A DNA stretch of 64,000 nt from Gordonia hankookensis (GCF_014673215.1 NZ_JACWMS010000001.1:620001-684000); one strand, 5' to 3'; positions 18,156 to 27,321 are shown, numbered from the stretch's first letter. The notes: generated by a model from the sequence alone, not told the origin. Translations and numbers: made by a program.

Positions 18156-18614
18156 TCACCGTTGCGGCACCGAACTCTCGTCCCCGGTCGGCGGTGCATT
18201 ACCGAAATTCGGCAGTGTCACGCCCGGCAGACCAGGGATGGTCTGACGTGTCGTGGTGGTGCCCGTCTGCTGACCGGTCCGATCACCGCCGGGGGTGTCG
18301 TTCTGGCCGGTCTCATTGCCCGTGGTCGTCGTCGACTCCGTGGTCGAGGTCGACGACGGTGTCGAACTCGGCGTCGAGGACGGCTTCGGTGTCTCGGTGG
18401 TCGTGGTGCTCGACGGCGTCGTCCGTGCCGGCTGCGGTGCGGGTGGGGCGACCACCCCATAGCGCTGGGAGGTGTAGCCGTAGAGCACGACCGATCCGAA
18501 GAAGACGATCAGCAAGATGGCCGTACTCGTGCGCATACGGGTCTTGTAGACGTGTCGCCAGTCGCGCGGTTCACGGTGCCCGACCTCGCCGCGGTCGTCG
18601 TGCTCACTCGTCAC
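18156..18614 (-). CDS. Small membrane-anchored Thr/Ser/Pro-rich protein of the ftsE-prfB cluster
   Basis: This 152-residue protein has a short cytoplasmic N-terminus and a transmembrane helix (STAILLIVFFGSVVLYGY). A long extracytoplasmic tail is dominated by Thr, Ser and Pro (STTTTETPKPSSTPSSTPSS) and is likely disordered or glycosylated. The GTG start at 18614 overlaps the mscS stop by 11 bases, showing translational coupling. Genes of this kind occupy the same place between mscS and ftsE in mycobacteria (compare Rv3103c). Function is unknown; a cell-wall-spanning tether near FtsEX is a reasonable guess only. Confidence 0.7.
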   Translation of the reverse strand: MTSEHDDRGEVGHREPRDWRHVYKTRMRTSTAILLIVFFGSVVLYGYTSQRYGVVAPPAPQPARTTPSSTTTTETPKPSSTPSSTPSSTSTTESTTTTGNETGQNDTPGGDRTGQQTGTTTTRQTIPGLPGVTLPNFGNAPPTGDESSVPQR

Positions 18615-19560
18615 GATGCTTCGCCTTCCCGAGCTCATCGGCGAGCGCGGCGGGCGGGGCACTCGCGGCCTCCACCTCGCGCCCCGGCGCCACCGTGATC
18701 CCCTCGCGCGCCAGGGCCCGCACGATGCTGACACGCAGGGCGCGACTGATGTCGAACTGCTTGCCCGGCAGCGTACGTGCCACCACGCGGACGGTGATCG
18801 AGTCCAACTCGAGGTCGATGACGCCCAGCGGCGAGGGCGGGTCGAGCATCAGGTCATGCCACCGCTTCTCCTCGTAGAAGTCGGTTCCGACCCGATCCAG
18901 TGTCTCGTTGACCTTCGCGATGTCGGCCTCGGCAGGCACCGGGACGTCGACCACCGCTCGTGCCCAGTCCTTGGAGAGGTTGGTCGCCTTGATGATCTGA
19001 CCGTTCGGCACCGTGATCACCTCGCCCTCGCTGGTGCGGAGCTTGGTCATACGCAACGTGACGTCCTCGACGGTGCCCTCGGCGAGCATGCCTCCGGTGA
19101 CCGCGAGGCTGACCACGTCGCCATAGCCGTACTGTTTCTCGGCGACGACGAAGAAACCCGCGAGAATATCTTGGACGACGCGTTGGGCGCCGAAACCGAG
19201 AGCCGCACCGATGACTGCACCGGGTCCGGTCAGCCCGGTGATCGGGATGTTGAAGACCACCATGATCCGCAGGATCACGATGATCGCCACGATCACGATC
19301 ATCGTCCATGCGACCACGTCGACGAGGGCCCGCCGATGCTTGGAGTCCTCGGTTTGGACGATGAGGTCGCTGTTGTGGAACTGCGATTCGACGCGAGCCG
19401 CGTATTTGTCGGCCGACCAACGGATGCAGCGGATGACGAGGAGACCACCGAGAATCCAGATCAGGATCTCGAGTCCGTCGGTGGCCGCCCAGACGTAGAA
19501 CCGCCCCAGCACCGATGCCGTCGCGCCGTCGGCAAACGCCAGAGGCGTCAGGTCACGCAT
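18604..19560 (-). CDS. Small-conductance mechanosensitive channel (MscS family)
   Basis: This 318-residue membrane protein has three predicted transmembrane stretches: around [35 protein letters not shown] and the pore helix [20 protein letters not shown]. The cytosolic beta domain follows ([20 protein letters not shown] and ITVPNGQI), as expected for MscS. It would release solutes on osmotic down-shock. The ATG at 19560 overlaps the prfB stop by eight bases; the longer open frame upstream is a shadow of prfB. The prfB-mscS-ftsE-ftsX-smpB order is conserved in the Mycobacteriales (compare Rv3104c). Confidence 0.88.
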   Translation of the reverse strand: MRDLTPLAFADGATASVLGRFYVWAATDGLEILIWILGGLLVIRCIRWSADKYAARVESQFHNSDLIVQTEDSKHRRALVDVVAWTMIVIVAIIVILRIMVVFNIPITGLTGPGAVIGAALGFGAQRVVQDILAGFFVVAEKQYGYGDVVSLAVTGGMLAEGTVEDVTLRMTKLRTSEGEVITVPNGQIIKATNLSKDWARAVVDVPVPAEADIAKVNETLDRVGTDFYEEKRWHDLMLDPPSPLGVIDLELDSITVRVVARTLPGKQFDISRALRVSIVRALAREGITVAPGREVEAASAPPAALADELGKAKHRDE

Positions 19561-20668
19561 CCGCCGAGGCCATCCGCCATCGGATTCCGGCTTCGATGAA
19601 CTTGTCGATGTCGCCGTCGATGACCGCGGTCGGGTTGTTGTCCTCCACGTTGGTCCGCAGGTCCTTGACCATCTGATACGGGTGCAGGACATACGAACGC
19701 ATCTGGTTGCCCCAGCTCGAACCGCCGTCGCCCTTCAGGGCGTCGAGTTCGGCCCGTTCCTCCTGGCGCTTGCGTTCGAGCAGCTTCGCCTGCAGGACGC
19801 GCATCGCCGACGCCTTGTTCTGCAGCTGGCTCTTCTCGTTCTGACAGGTCACCACGATCCCGGTCGGGATGTGGGTCAAGCGGACCGCCGAGTCGGTGGT
19901 GTTGACCGACTGGCCACCGGGTCCCGAGGACCGATACACATCGACCTTCACGTCGTTCTCGTCGACGTCGATGTGGTCGGTGGTCTCGACCACGGGCAGC
20001 ACCTCGACCTCGGCGAACGAGGTCTGCCGACGGCTCTGGTTGTCGAACGGACTGATGCGCACCAGCCGATGGGTGCCCTGTTCGACCGACAGCGTGCCGT
20101 ACATGTACGGCGCCTTCACCGTGAAGGTGGCGCTCTTGATGCCCGCCTCCTCCGCGTAGGAGGTGTCGTACACCTCGACGCCGTAGTTGTGCTTCTCCGC
20201 CCAGCGGATGTACATCCGCATCAGCATCTGCGCCCAGTCCGCAGCATCCACGCCACCTGCGCCGGAACGGATGTTGACCAGGGCGTCACGCTGGTCGTAC
20301 TCGCCGGCCAGCATGGTCTTGACCTCCATGGCCTCCACATCGGCCCGCAACGATGCGCGCTCGGCATCGGCATCCGCCAGTGCGGCGACCTTGTCGTCCC
20401 CGTCCTCGGACTCGGCGAGCTCGTAGTGGACGGGGAGATCGTCGAGGCGCTGACGCAGTTCACTCACCTTGCGGAACTCCGACTGCGCATGCGACAGCTC
20501 ACTGGTGACCTTCTGCGCGTGCTCCTGGTTGTTCCATAGCTCCGGGTCAGAGGCCTGCATCTCCAGCTCGTCGATCCGTCGACGCAACTCGTCGAGGTCG
20601 AGCACCTTCTCGACCGTGGTCAAGGTGGTGCCGATGGATTCGAGGTCTGCGGTTACGTCGGGATGCAC
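19553..20668 (-). CDS. prfB: Peptide chain release factor 2
   Basis: This 371-residue release factor recognises UAA and UGA. The stop-codon motif SPF is in RISPFDNQ, and the peptidyl-hydrolysis motif GGQ is in [10 protein letters not shown]. The GTG at 20668 gives the normal N-terminus ([15 protein letters not shown]). There is no in-frame UGA and no programmed frameshift, as is usual in actinobacteria. It heads a run of overlapping minus-strand genes continuing with mscS. Confidence 0.96.
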   Translation of the reverse strand: MHPDVTADLESIGTTLTTVEKVLDLDELRRRIDELEMQASDPELWNNQEHAQKVTSELSHAQSEFRKVSELRQRLDDLPVHYELAESEDGDDKVAALADADAERASLRADVEAMEVKTMLAGEYDQRDALVNIRSGAGGVDAADWAQMLMRMYIRWAEKHNYGVEVYDTSYAEEAGIKSATFTVKAPYMYGTLSVEQGTHRLVRISPFDNQSRRQTSFAEVEVLPVVETTDHIDVDENDVKVDVYRSSGPGGQSVNTTDSAVRLTHIPTGIVVTCQNEKSQLQNKASAMRVLQAKLLERKRQEERAELDALKGDGGSSWGNQMRSYVLHPYQMVKDLRTNVEDNNPTAVIDGDIDKFIEAGIRWRMASADA

Positions 20669-20750
20669 GGTGATCAAGACTACCGGGGCAAAACCGTCTC
20701 GGTATGCCCCTGCCACCACCTCGTGGCCCACTACCCCGTGGCGCAGTCGA

Positions 20751-21146
20751 TCACGCGGGCGGGAACTGACCGGATGGCGGCGCATCCATCGGCGGCAACT
20801 CGCCGAACCGCCACGTCGATGTCGCCTTCCCCGGCTTGTAGACGACCGGCAGATCGGCGCCGATCTGGGGCCATGGGTCGTGCTCGCCGAACACGAGGGT
20901 TCCGTAGACCTCCGCGGGATCGGTCTGTGGTCCGACGATCGTCCCCGACACCGTGCAGTATCGCTCGCCCTTGGCATCGCCCTGGTCGGGCCGGTCGCTG
21001 ACACCGGTGACCGTCAGCGTGCCCTGCACGAACTGACCCGCCCTCGACGGGTCGAGCGGGCGTGGGTTACGCCCGCGCTGCCATTGGACGAGCAACGCCA
21101 CCAGAAGAGCCGCCAAGATCGCACTGAACGCCACCGCGAGCCACAT
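20751..21146 (-). CDS. Membrane-anchored protein of unknown function
   Basis: This 131-residue protein begins with a transmembrane helix (about residues 2-21, [20 protein letters not shown]). A soluble extracytoplasmic part follows, with an OB- or DUF3592-like beta-rich look ([33 protein letters not shown]). There is one Cys and no catalytic motif. The gene lies 82 bases upstream of prfB on the same strand and divergent from hisN. I do not recognise the family. Confidence 0.6.
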   Translation of the reverse strand: MWLAVAFSAILAALLVALLVQWQRGRNPRPLDPSRAGQFVQGTLTVTGVSDRPDQGDAKGERYCTVSGTIVGPQTDPAEVYGTLVFGEHDPWPQIGADLPVVYKPGKATSTWRFGELPPMDAPPSGQFPPA

Positions 21147-21253
21147 GAACCCACCCTACCGTCGGCGGTCGGGCAAATCCGACGTACTGCTCCGGCGGAG
21201 GCCATCGTCGATCTCCGGTGTGACGTGCCTGGCGGTGGCGATAACCTACCCGC

Positions 21254-22075
21254 ATGCCACACGACCTCGGGCCAACCGGGATCTCCGACGATCTCGAACT
21301 CGCGCTGTCGCTAGCGGACTCGGCCGATGCCCTGACGACGGAACGGTTCGGCGCGGTCGATCTGCGCGTCGACGACAAGCCCGACCTCACTCCCGTCTCC
21401 GACGCCGACCTCGCCTGCGAGACCATGGTGCGCCAACGGCTCGCCGCGCGACGCCCCGACGATGCGGTCCTCGGTGAGGAGTTCGGCGGGGATGCCGTGC
21501 TGACCGGTCGGCAATGGGTCGTCGACCCCATCGACGGCACGAAGAACTTCGTGCGCGGTGTGCCTGTGTGGGCCACCCTGGTCGCACTCCTCGTCGACGG
21601 TGTCCCGCGGGTCGGCGTGGTCTCGGCGCCTGCACTGCGCCGACGATGGTGGGCCGCCGAGGGCCTCGGCGCATTCTCGACGTTCGACGGTGAGGAGTTG
21701 CCGCGTCGGCTGTCCGTGTCCGCGGTCGCCGACCTGCCGTCGGCCAGCCTCGCGTTCTCGAGCCTGTCGGGCTGGGCGGATCGGGGTATCCGCGACGAGT
21801 TCATCGCGCTGACCGATGGGGTGTGGCGGGTCCGCGGCTACGGCGACTTCTGGAACTACTGTCTGGTCGCCGAGGGTGCCGTCGACATCGCGGCCGAACC
21901 CGAGGTCTCGCTCTGGGACCTCGCCGCCCTCGACATCCTGGTCCGCGAGGCCGGCGGGAGTTTCACCGCACTCGACGGCACCGCCGGACCGTCCGGCGGC
22001 AGCGCCGTCGCGACCAACGGACGGCTCCAGAACCCAGTACTCGAGGCACTCGCACCCGCTCCGAACCGCCCCTGA
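21254..22075 (+). CDS. hisN: Histidinol-phosphatase, inositol-monophosphatase family
   Basis: This 273-residue enzyme carries the Mg/Li-phosphatase signatures GEEFGG (metal-binding Glu), [12 protein letters not shown] (the DPIDGT metal site) and the C-terminal [19 protein letters not shown]. In actinobacteria the HisN-type enzyme of this family does the histidinol-phosphate to histidinol step, and the gene commonly lies near prfB as here. Other family members act on inositol phosphates; genomic position is what favours HisN. It is divergent from the small membrane protein at 21146. Confidence 0.85.
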   Translation: MPHDLGPTGISDDLELALSLADSADALTTERFGAVDLRVDDKPDLTPVSDADLACETMVRQRLAARRPDDAVLGEEFGGDAVLTGRQWVVDPIDGTKNFVRGVPVWATLVALLVDGVPRVGVVSAPALRRRWWAAEGLGAFSTFDGEELPRRLSVSAVADLPSASLAFSSLSGWADRGIRDEFIALTDGVWRVRGYGDFWNYCLVAEGAVDIAAEPEVSLWDLAALDILVREAGGSFTALDGTAGPSGGSAVATNGRLQNPVLEALAPAPNRP

Positions 22076-22161
22076 ACCGTCCATTCGGAGAGTTCACTGC
22101 CGGTGTCGGCACGCCTAGGATCGGTGAGACGGGGGCACTCGCCGACCAAGGAGAACCGGAC

Positions 22162-22557
22162 ATGGCATTTCCCGCGTTGACCCACGCTGCCATCACCGTC
22201 ACCGACCTCGACGCCAGCACGCGCTGGTACACCGAACTCTTCGGATCGAGCCCCGTACTCGACGAGGACGAGGAGTCGGGCACCTTCCATCACACCGTGT
22301 TCGCACTCGACGGGGGCATGCTCTTCGGCTTGCACACGCACACCGAGCCGGGACCTGCGGACGCCTTCGATGAACGACGCACCGGACTCGATCACCTCGC
22401 GTTCGCCGTCGGCCGCGATGAACTCGATTCATGGACGACCCGACTCGATGAACTCGGCATCGCGCACGACGGCGTGAAGCACGCTCATTACGGCTCGGGC
22501 ATCTCGTTTCGCGATCCCGACGGCATCGCTCTCGAGTTCTTCGCCCCACCTGCGTGA
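22162..22557 (+). CDS. VOC-family (glyoxalase/dioxygenase fold) protein
   Basis: This 131-residue protein has two beta-alpha-beta-beta-beta modules: LTHAAITVTDLDASTRWYTE starts the first and LDHLAFAVGRDELDSWTTRL the second. Possible metal ligands are His8, the second-module His in LDHLAF and the Glu in ALEFF. It could be a glyoxalase-like lyase, epimerase or resistance protein; the substrate is unknown. AAGGAG lies nine bases before the ATG. It converges with the metallo-beta-lactamase-fold gene, leaving only 16 bases between stops. Confidence 0.82.
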   Translation: MAFPALTHAAITVTDLDASTRWYTELFGSSPVLDEDEESGTFHHTVFALDGGMLFGLHTHTEPGPADAFDERRTGLDHLAFAVGRDELDSWTTRLDELGIAHDGVKHAHYGSGISFRDPDGIALEFFAPPA

Positions 22558-22573
22558 GCGCCGGATCAGGCGA

Positions 22574-23233
22574 CTAGAGATCCGTGGCCGACTCCTCGTC
22601 GAGGACCACGAACTCGGTCGCGGAGTCCTTCATGTCGGACAGCCGTCCGTAGTGGATGCCGGTGCCGGCGTCGGACAGGATCGCCTGGTGAATCGGCACG
22701 GCGACGCGCGGTGCCATCGCACGGAGGTAATCGACCGACTCACTCAGCTTCATCCAGGGCGCCGCCGACGGCAGCGCGAGCACGTCCACGGTCTCGAACG
22801 GGATGTAGAACGAATCGCCGGGATGCATGAACCGGCCCGTCATCGACTTCGTGTCCAGGACGTAGGCGACGTTGTCGATCACCGGGATCTCGGGATGGAT
22901 GACGGCGTGGCGACCGCCGGTGAAACGCGCCGTCACCGCCCCGATCTGCACATGCGACCCCGCGTTGGCCGTCTGCCACGGTCCCGCGACATCGTCGCCG
23001 TTGAGCTGTGACGCGGTCTGCGGGTCCGCGTAGCGGATCGCATCCGGATTCGCCGCGACGAGGTCGGGCAACCGGGCGACGTCGCAATGATCGGGATGCT
23101 GATGGGTGATGAGGATCGCGTCCAGCCCGGTGACGCCGTCGAATCCGTGGGAGAAGTTGCCCGGGTCGAAGAGGATCTTGGTTCCGTCGATCTCCACCAG
23201 GACGCACGAATGACCGAAGTGAGTGATCTGCAT
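22574..23233 (-). CDS. Metallo-beta-lactamase-fold hydrolase (UlaG-like)
   Basis: This 219-residue protein has the motif THQHPDHCD (HxHxDH) for two metals, with later ligands in GGRHAVIH, GDSF and PIHQAI. The N-terminus MQITHFGHSCVLVEIDG is typical of UlaG-like metal-dependent hydrolases. The internal ATG at 23233 was chosen because conserved sequence starts there, preceded by GGGAGC; the 15 codons upstream are not conserved. It is cytoplasmic and its substrate is unknown. Confidence 0.85.
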   Translation of the reverse strand: MQITHFGHSCVLVEIDGTKILFDPGNFSHGFDGVTGLDAILITHQHPDHCDVARLPDLVAANPDAIRYADPQTASQLNGDDVAGPWQTANAGSHVQIGAVTARFTGGRHAVIHPEIPVIDNVAYVLDTKSMTGRFMHPGDSFYIPFETVDVLALPSAAPWMKLSESVDYLRAMAPRVAVPIHQAILSDAGTGIHYGRLSDMKDSATEFVVLDEESATDL

Positions 23234-23309
23234 GGGTCCACTCTGCTCCCGACCCACGCCGACGTCACGTCGCGACACTCACCGCGCCACACCTACCGGC
23301 CCACCGCGG

Positions 23310-23792
23310 TCACGCGATCGCGGGAAAGACTCCCCACCCGAATCCCGCGTCGACGGCACGCGCGATCCCGTAGCCGAGCCACACCACCAGGACGGCCAGG
23401 GCGACCGGGCTCGTGAGGGTGCGCTGCAGTCGCGTGAGAGCCGGACGTCCGGTCACCAACGAGCCGATCGCGACGACGGTGACGACGGTGACCACCACCA
23501 TGGACAGGGGCCCGAAGGCGTTGAACGAGAACGCCGACGCCAGGTCGCCGTGCCCGAGTGCGACCCAACTGCGGGTGAGCCCGCAGGCCGGACAGGGCAG
23601 TCCGGTGATCCGAAGGAACGGACACAGCGTTGGGCCGCGGTCGACCACCTGTGGGCCGAGTACCGTCGCGAGCCCGAGCGCCGTGAATCCTGCAGCACCG
23701 ACAGCGGCTACGGTCAGACGGCCGCCCGCACCGGGCCGCCCGGGCCCGGCGGACCCACTCGGCCGGACCGTTGCGTGCTCGCCCGTGCTCAC
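23310..23792 (-). CDS. DUF2752 membrane protein
   Basis: This protein of about 160 residues has the DUF2752 signature LCPFLRITGLPCPACGLTRS, a Cys-rich turn between hydrophobic segments. Three or four transmembrane helices are visible: one near GAAGFTALGLATVL, one at LSMVVVTVVTVVAIGSLV, and one at ALAVLVVWLGYGIA. The start is uncertain: GTG at 23792 is used, while ATGs at 23828 and 23846 are possible. Function is unknown. It is divergent from fadE24, and the double operator at 23851-23889 lies in the shared promoter region. Confidence 0.78.
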   Translation of the reverse strand: MSTGEHATVRPSGSAGPGRPGAGGRLTVAAVGAAGFTALGLATVLGPQVVDRGPTLCPFLRITGLPCPACGLTRSWVALGHGDLASAFSFNAFGPLSMVVVTVVTVVAIGSLVTGRPALTRLQRTLTSPVALAVLVVWLGYGIARAVDAGFGWGVFPAIA

Positions 23793-23850
23793 CCGACCAG
23801 CGTAGATCGATCGTGACGGCATCGTCATCGGCGAGCTGCGTGACAAGCTC

Positions 23851-23889
23851 CTTACCGGATAGTAAGGTCAGTACTTACTACCGAGTAAG
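23851..23889. promoter_or_regulatory. Tandem 16-bp palindromic operators upstream of the fadE24-fadE23 operon
   Basis: Two palindromes, CTTACCGGATAGTAAG (23851-23866) and CTTACTACCGAGTAAG (23874-23889), share the pattern CTTAC-N6-GTAAG with centres 23 bp apart. The second is perfect over six-base arms. Spacing of about two helical turns suggests cooperative binding of two dimers, as with many TetR-family fatty-acid regulators. The site lies about 60 bases before the fadE24 start and also faces the divergent DUF2752 gene. No regulator gene is adjacent. Confidence 0.75.
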
Positions 23890-23947
23890 ATCGGGTCGCG
23901 AGTCCGTCCGGACGCGGCCCCAACCGCCCGAGAAACAGCTGGTGATC

Positions 23948-25336
23948 ATGACCTCACAGACCGAGTCGCGGCACACCGAACCGCGCGACACCTCCGCCGT
24001 CGGAAAGAATCCGCACCCACGTTCGTTCATCGGTACCGCGATGCGCGTGCTGACCACGGTGACCGGATCCGAGTTCGCGGAGAAGTACAAGATCCGCGAG
24101 CCCATCAACCGGATCGCCTTCCAGGGCACCAAGACGGGCTTCCAGACGCTCGGTGCCGCGAACCGGGCGTTCAAGGCGGCCCAGGGCGGCGGTTCCGGTC
24201 AGGCGAAGCGTCTGACGACGGCCCCGAAGGACTACTTCAACCTCAACCCGGACGACGAGCAGCAGATGATCGCCGAGACGGTGAAGGAATTCGCCGTCGA
24301 GATCCTGCGCCCGGCCGCCTACGACGCCGACAACGCCGCCGCCGCGCCCGAGGAGATCCTGAAGCGGTCGGCCGAGCTCGGCATCACCATGATCAACGTC
24401 CCCGAGGAGTTCGAGGGCGCCGCATCCGAGCGGGGCGTGGTGACCAACGCGTTGGTCGCCGAATCGATGGCCTACGGCGACATGGGTCTCGCGCTTCCGC
24501 TGCTCGCGCCGAGCGGGGTCGCGACCACTCTGACGAATTTCGGCACCGACGAGCAGCAGCGCACCTATCTGCCCGACTTCGCCGGTGAGAACGTACCGCA
24601 GTCGGCGGTCGTGATCGCCGAGCCGCGTCCGCTTTTCGACGCCTTCGCGCTCGAGACCAAGGCCACCAGGGTGCCCAGCGGCTACCGCCTCAACGGGGTG
24701 AAGTCGTTCGTGCCCGCGGCGGGATCATCCGAACTCTTCATCGTCGGCGCGCAGCTCGACGGCCGGCCCGCACTGTTCATCGTCGAGTCCGACACGAAGG
24801 GCCTGATCGTGGAGGCCGACCCGGGCATGGGCGTGCGGGCGGCGGGCATGGGACGCCTGCTCCTGCAGGATGTCGCCGTGCCCGAATCCGCCCTCCTCGG
24901 AGGGACCGAGGGCGAGGCCGCCACCGTCGCCTACCGCGACGTCGTGCGCCTGTCGCGGCTGGGCTGGTCGGCGTTGGCCGCCGGTACCGCAAAGGCTGTC
25001 CTCGACTACGTGATCCCCTACGTCAACGAGCGCGAGGCGTTCGGCGAGCCGATCTCCAACCGCCAGGCAGTGGCCTTCATGGTCGCCAACATCGCGACCG
25101 AGGTCGACTCGATCCGGCTGGTCACGCTGCGTGGCGCGGCGCGCGCCGAGCAGGGGTTGTCGTTCGCCCGTGAGGCGGCGCTCTCCCGCAAGCTGACCAT
25201 CGACAAGGGGCTGCAGATCGGTCTCGACGGGGTCCAGTTGCTCGGCGGCCACGGCTTCACCAAGGAGCACCCCGTGGAGCGTTGGTACCGCGACCTGCGT
25301 GGCGCAGGCATCGGCGAAGGCATCGTCGTCCTCTGA
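23948..25336 (+). CDS. fadE24: Acyl-CoA dehydrogenase, FadE24 type
   Basis: This 462-residue flavoenzyme oxidises an acyl-CoA to the enoyl-CoA. It has about 60 extra N-terminal residues before the usual fold, then the helical domain (NLNPDDEQQMIAETVKEFAV), the beta domain (VVIAEPR, GYRLNGVKSFVPAAG) and the C-terminal helical domain (LLGGHGFTKEHPVERWYRDL). The protein stops at GAGIGEGIVVL, right after the usual catalytic-Glu loop, so the last helix is shorter than normal. It forms an operon with fadE23 (22-base gap), matching Rv3139-Rv3140. Adjacent unlike FadE pairs often make alpha2beta2 enzymes; that is inferred here. The tandem operators upstream imply ligand-responsive repression. GTG at 23942 is an alternative start. 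Confidence 0.88.
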   Translation: MTSQTESRHTEPRDTSAVGKNPHPRSFIGTAMRVLTTVTGSEFAEKYKIREPINRIAFQGTKTGFQTLGAANRAFKAAQGGGSGQAKRLTTAPKDYFNLNPDDEQQMIAETVKEFAVEILRPAAYDADNAAAAPEEILKRSAELGITMINVPEEFEGAASERGVVTNALVAESMAYGDMGLALPLLAPSGVATTLTNFGTDEQQRTYLPDFAGENVPQSAVVIAEPRPLFDAFALETKATRVPSGYRLNGVKSFVPAAGSSELFIVGAQLDGRPALFIVESDTKGLIVEADPGMGVRAAGMGRLLLQDVAVPESALLGGTEGEAATVAYRDVVRLSRLGWSALAAGTAKAVLDYVIPYVNEREAFGEPISNRQAVAFMVANIATEVDSIRLVTLRGAARAEQGLSFAREAALSRKLTIDKGLQIGLDGVQLLGGHGFTKEHPVERWYRDLRGAGIGEGIVVL

Positions 25337-25358
25337 CGGCCAGAACAGGGACACTGAC

Positions 25359-26582
25359 ATGAGCATCAACCTCGAACTCCCCAAGAAACTGGGCGCGACG
25401 ATCGACCAGGCCCACCAGGCGGCCGCGGAGATCTTCCGGCCGATCTCTCGCAAGTACGACCTGCGCGAGCACGAATATCCCGTCGAACTCGACACCCTCG
25501 CGAGCCTCTACGACGGTCTCGCCGAGGCCGGGCAGGCCGGTGCGGGCGCGGACGGCGGCCGCAGCCAGAAGAAGTCCGACCGGCCTCGGCCCGAGGGCGC
25601 AGTGGTCAACGGCGGCAACATGCAGTCGGTGATCAACACGATGGAGACCTCGTGGGGCGACGTCGGCCTGATGCTGACCATCCCCTATCAGGGGCTGGGC
25701 AACGCGGCGATCGCCGCCGTCGCGACCGACGAGCAGCTGAAGAACTTCGGCAAGGTGTGGGCCGCGATGGCCATCACCGAGCCGAGCTTCGGTTCGGACT
25801 CGGCGGCCGTGTCCACCACCGCAACCCCCGACGGCGACGACTACGTCCTCAACGGCGAGAAGATCTTCGTCACCGCGGGTTCGCGCGCCACGCACATCGT
25901 GGTGTGGGCGTCGGTCGACAAGAGCCTGGGCCGCGCGGCCATCAAGAGTTTCGTGGTGCCGCGCGAACATCCGGGAGTCGAGGTCGTCCGCCTCGAACAC
26001 AAGCTCGGCATCCGCGTCTCCGACACGGCGGTCATCCGCTTCGAGAACTGCCGCATCCCCAAGGCCAATCTGCTGGGATCGCCGGAGGTGGACACCAAGA
26101 AGGGCTTCGGCGGTGTCATGCAGACCTTCGACAACACGCGACCGATGGTCGCGGGTATGGCCGTTGGCGTCGCCCGCGCCGCGCTCGAAGAACTGCGTCG
26201 CATCCTGGAAGAGGCCGGCATCGAGATCGACTACGACCGCCCGGCTGCCGACCAGCATGCCGCCGCGGCCGAGTTCATCCGGATGGAAAGCGATTTCGAG
26301 GCGTCGTATCTGCACACGATGCGCGCCGCGTGGATGGCCGACAACAAGGAGCCGAACTCCCTCGAGGCCTCGATGTCCAAGGCGAAGGCCGGACGCACCG
26401 GGACCGACATCACCAACAAAGTGGTGGAATTGACCGGCACCCTGGGGTATTCGGAACGACTGCTGGTGGAGAAGTGGGCCCGTGACTCGAAGATCCTGGA
26501 CATCTTCGAAGGCACCCAGCAGATCCAGAACCTCATCATCGCGCGGCGCGTGCTCAACAAGAGCAGCACCGAGCTGAAGTAG
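25359..26582 (+). CDS. fadE23: Acyl-CoA dehydrogenase, FadE23 type
   Basis: This 407-residue acyl-CoA dehydrogenase carries the FAD-site segment MAITEPSFGSDSAAVSTTAT, the Gly-rich stretch YVLNGEKIFVTAGSRA and the C-terminal loop DIFEGTQQIQNLIIARRVL, whose Glu is the expected catalytic base. The ATG at 25359 follows an ACAGGGA site; the frame upstream is shadowed by fadE24. It is the partner of the gene just upstream and should be controlled from the same operator region. The substrate is probably a fatty or branched acyl-CoA, but chain length cannot be told. The operon ends at a REP-like repeat. Confidence 0.9.
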   Translation: MSINLELPKKLGATIDQAHQAAAEIFRPISRKYDLREHEYPVELDTLASLYDGLAEAGQAGAGADGGRSQKKSDRPRPEGAVVNGGNMQSVINTMETSWGDVGLMLTIPYQGLGNAAIAAVATDEQLKNFGKVWAAMAITEPSFGSDSAAVSTTATPDGDDYVLNGEKIFVTAGSRATHIVVWASVDKSLGRAAIKSFVVPREHPGVEVVRLEHKLGIRVSDTAVIRFENCRIPKANLLGSPEVDTKKGFGGVMQTFDNTRPMVAGMAVGVARAALEELRRILEEAGIEIDYDRPAADQHAAAAEFIRMESDFEASYLHTMRAAWMADNKEPNSLEASMSKAKAGRTGTDITNKVVELTGTLGYSERLLVEKWARDSKILDIFEGTQQIQNLIIARRVLNKSSTELK

Positions 26583-26587
26583 CACGA

Positions 26588-26668
26588 CACCTCGATCCGC
26601 CGGTCGAGTTAGCGCACCTCGATCCGCCGGTCGAGTAGGCGCACCCAATCCGCCGGTCGAGTAGGCGC
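26588..26668. repeat. Three tandem copies of a 26-27-bp intergenic repeat
   Basis: The unit reads CACCTCGATCCGCCGGTCGA followed by GTAGGCG. Copies begin at 26588, 26615 and 26642, the last with a one-base deletion and drift (CACCCAATCC). They lie directly after the fadE23 stop. The core CCGGTCGAGTAGGCGCGAACG belongs to a dispersed palindromic repeat type seen in Gordonia-like genomes, as I recall it. The last copy merges into the inverted repeat described next. Confidence 0.8.
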
Positions 26669-26762
26669 GAACGAAGTGAGTGCCGTATCGAGACCAGCTC
26701 TCCCACACGAGAACCGGCCTCGAAACGCGCCTCGCTCCGCTCGACGCCTACTCGGCCGACGG
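26650..26762. repeat. Large imperfect inverted repeat (REP/MITE-like) between fadE23 and usp
   Basis: The left arm (26650-26695) and the reverse complement of the right arm (26716-26762) align over about 46 bases: CCGCCGGTCGAGTAGGCGCG versus CCGTCGGCCGAGTAGGCGTC at their outer ends, and TATCGAGACC versus TTTCGAGGCC at the inner ends. The 20-base spacer makes a long hairpin possible between two convergent genes, so it could act as a bidirectional terminator. The right arm runs into usp and supplies its stop codon. Confidence 0.78.
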
Positions 26763-27284
26763 CGGTTCGGTGCCCGGCACGAGGAGCAACGGCGTCCTGC
26801 GCATTCCGATCAGGGCCTGCGCAACCGACTGCCCCAGAACCGAATCGAGATGGGACAGCACTCCGCCGCGCGGACTGCCGATCACCACCATCAATGCCGA
26901 GTAGCGGTCCGCGACAACCGACAGCAGGTCGGCTGCAGTACCGTGGCCACTGTGATAGGTCCACGATGCGGCCAGCGTGTTCAGCAGGTCGCGGGCCTCG
27001 GCGACCTCACCGATGATGGTGGCTCGCAACTGTTGCTCCCAGTCCGGCGCGTCCGGGTCCACCGGTATGTCATCGAGATCGACGATGTGCACGACATGTA
27101 CGTGCGCGGTGAGCCGATGTGCGAGGTCCACCGCGAAGCGCAGCGCGGCGGTACTGGCCGGATTCCGGTCCCACCCCACCACAACACTCGCGTGGGCACG
27201 TTCGCGCGGCGGTGGTCCGGGTAGGTGTCGTCGCAACGGCGTCGGGCCAGGCTGCTGGCCGAAGTCGACATCTCGTTCCATCAC
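26748..27284 (-). CDS. Universal stress protein (UspA family)
   Basis: This 178-residue protein has a single Usp domain: first strand ASVVVGWDRNPASTAALRFA, a central strand VHVVHIVDL, and the nucleotide-loop region MVVIGSPRGGVLSHLDSVLG followed by a last strand TPLLLVPG. The G-2x-G-9x-G-S ATP motif is recognisable. An extra N-terminal arm of about 30 Pro/Arg-rich residues precedes the domain. Such proteins respond to hypoxia, starvation or redox stress. The C-terminal residues PPSAE and the stop codon are encoded by the arm of a REP-like repeat, so the original end of the protein may have been replaced. Confidence 0.85.
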   Translation of the reverse strand: MMERDVDFGQQPGPTPLRRHLPGPPPRERAHASVVVGWDRNPASTAALRFAVDLAHRLTAHVHVVHIVDLDDIPVDPDAPDWEQQLRATIIGEVAEARDLLNTLAASWTYHSGHGTAADLLSVVADRYSALMVVIGSPRGGVLSHLDSVLGQSVAQALIGMRRTPLLLVPGTEPPSAE

Positions 27285-27321
27285 AACTCCTTTCGCCCGA
27301 TCGGCGCCTCGCGCCGAGATG

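Noticed and set aside
19553..20668. Programmed frameshift in prfB
   Set aside because: The reading frame is continuous from the GTG start with no internal UGA, as in other actinobacteria.
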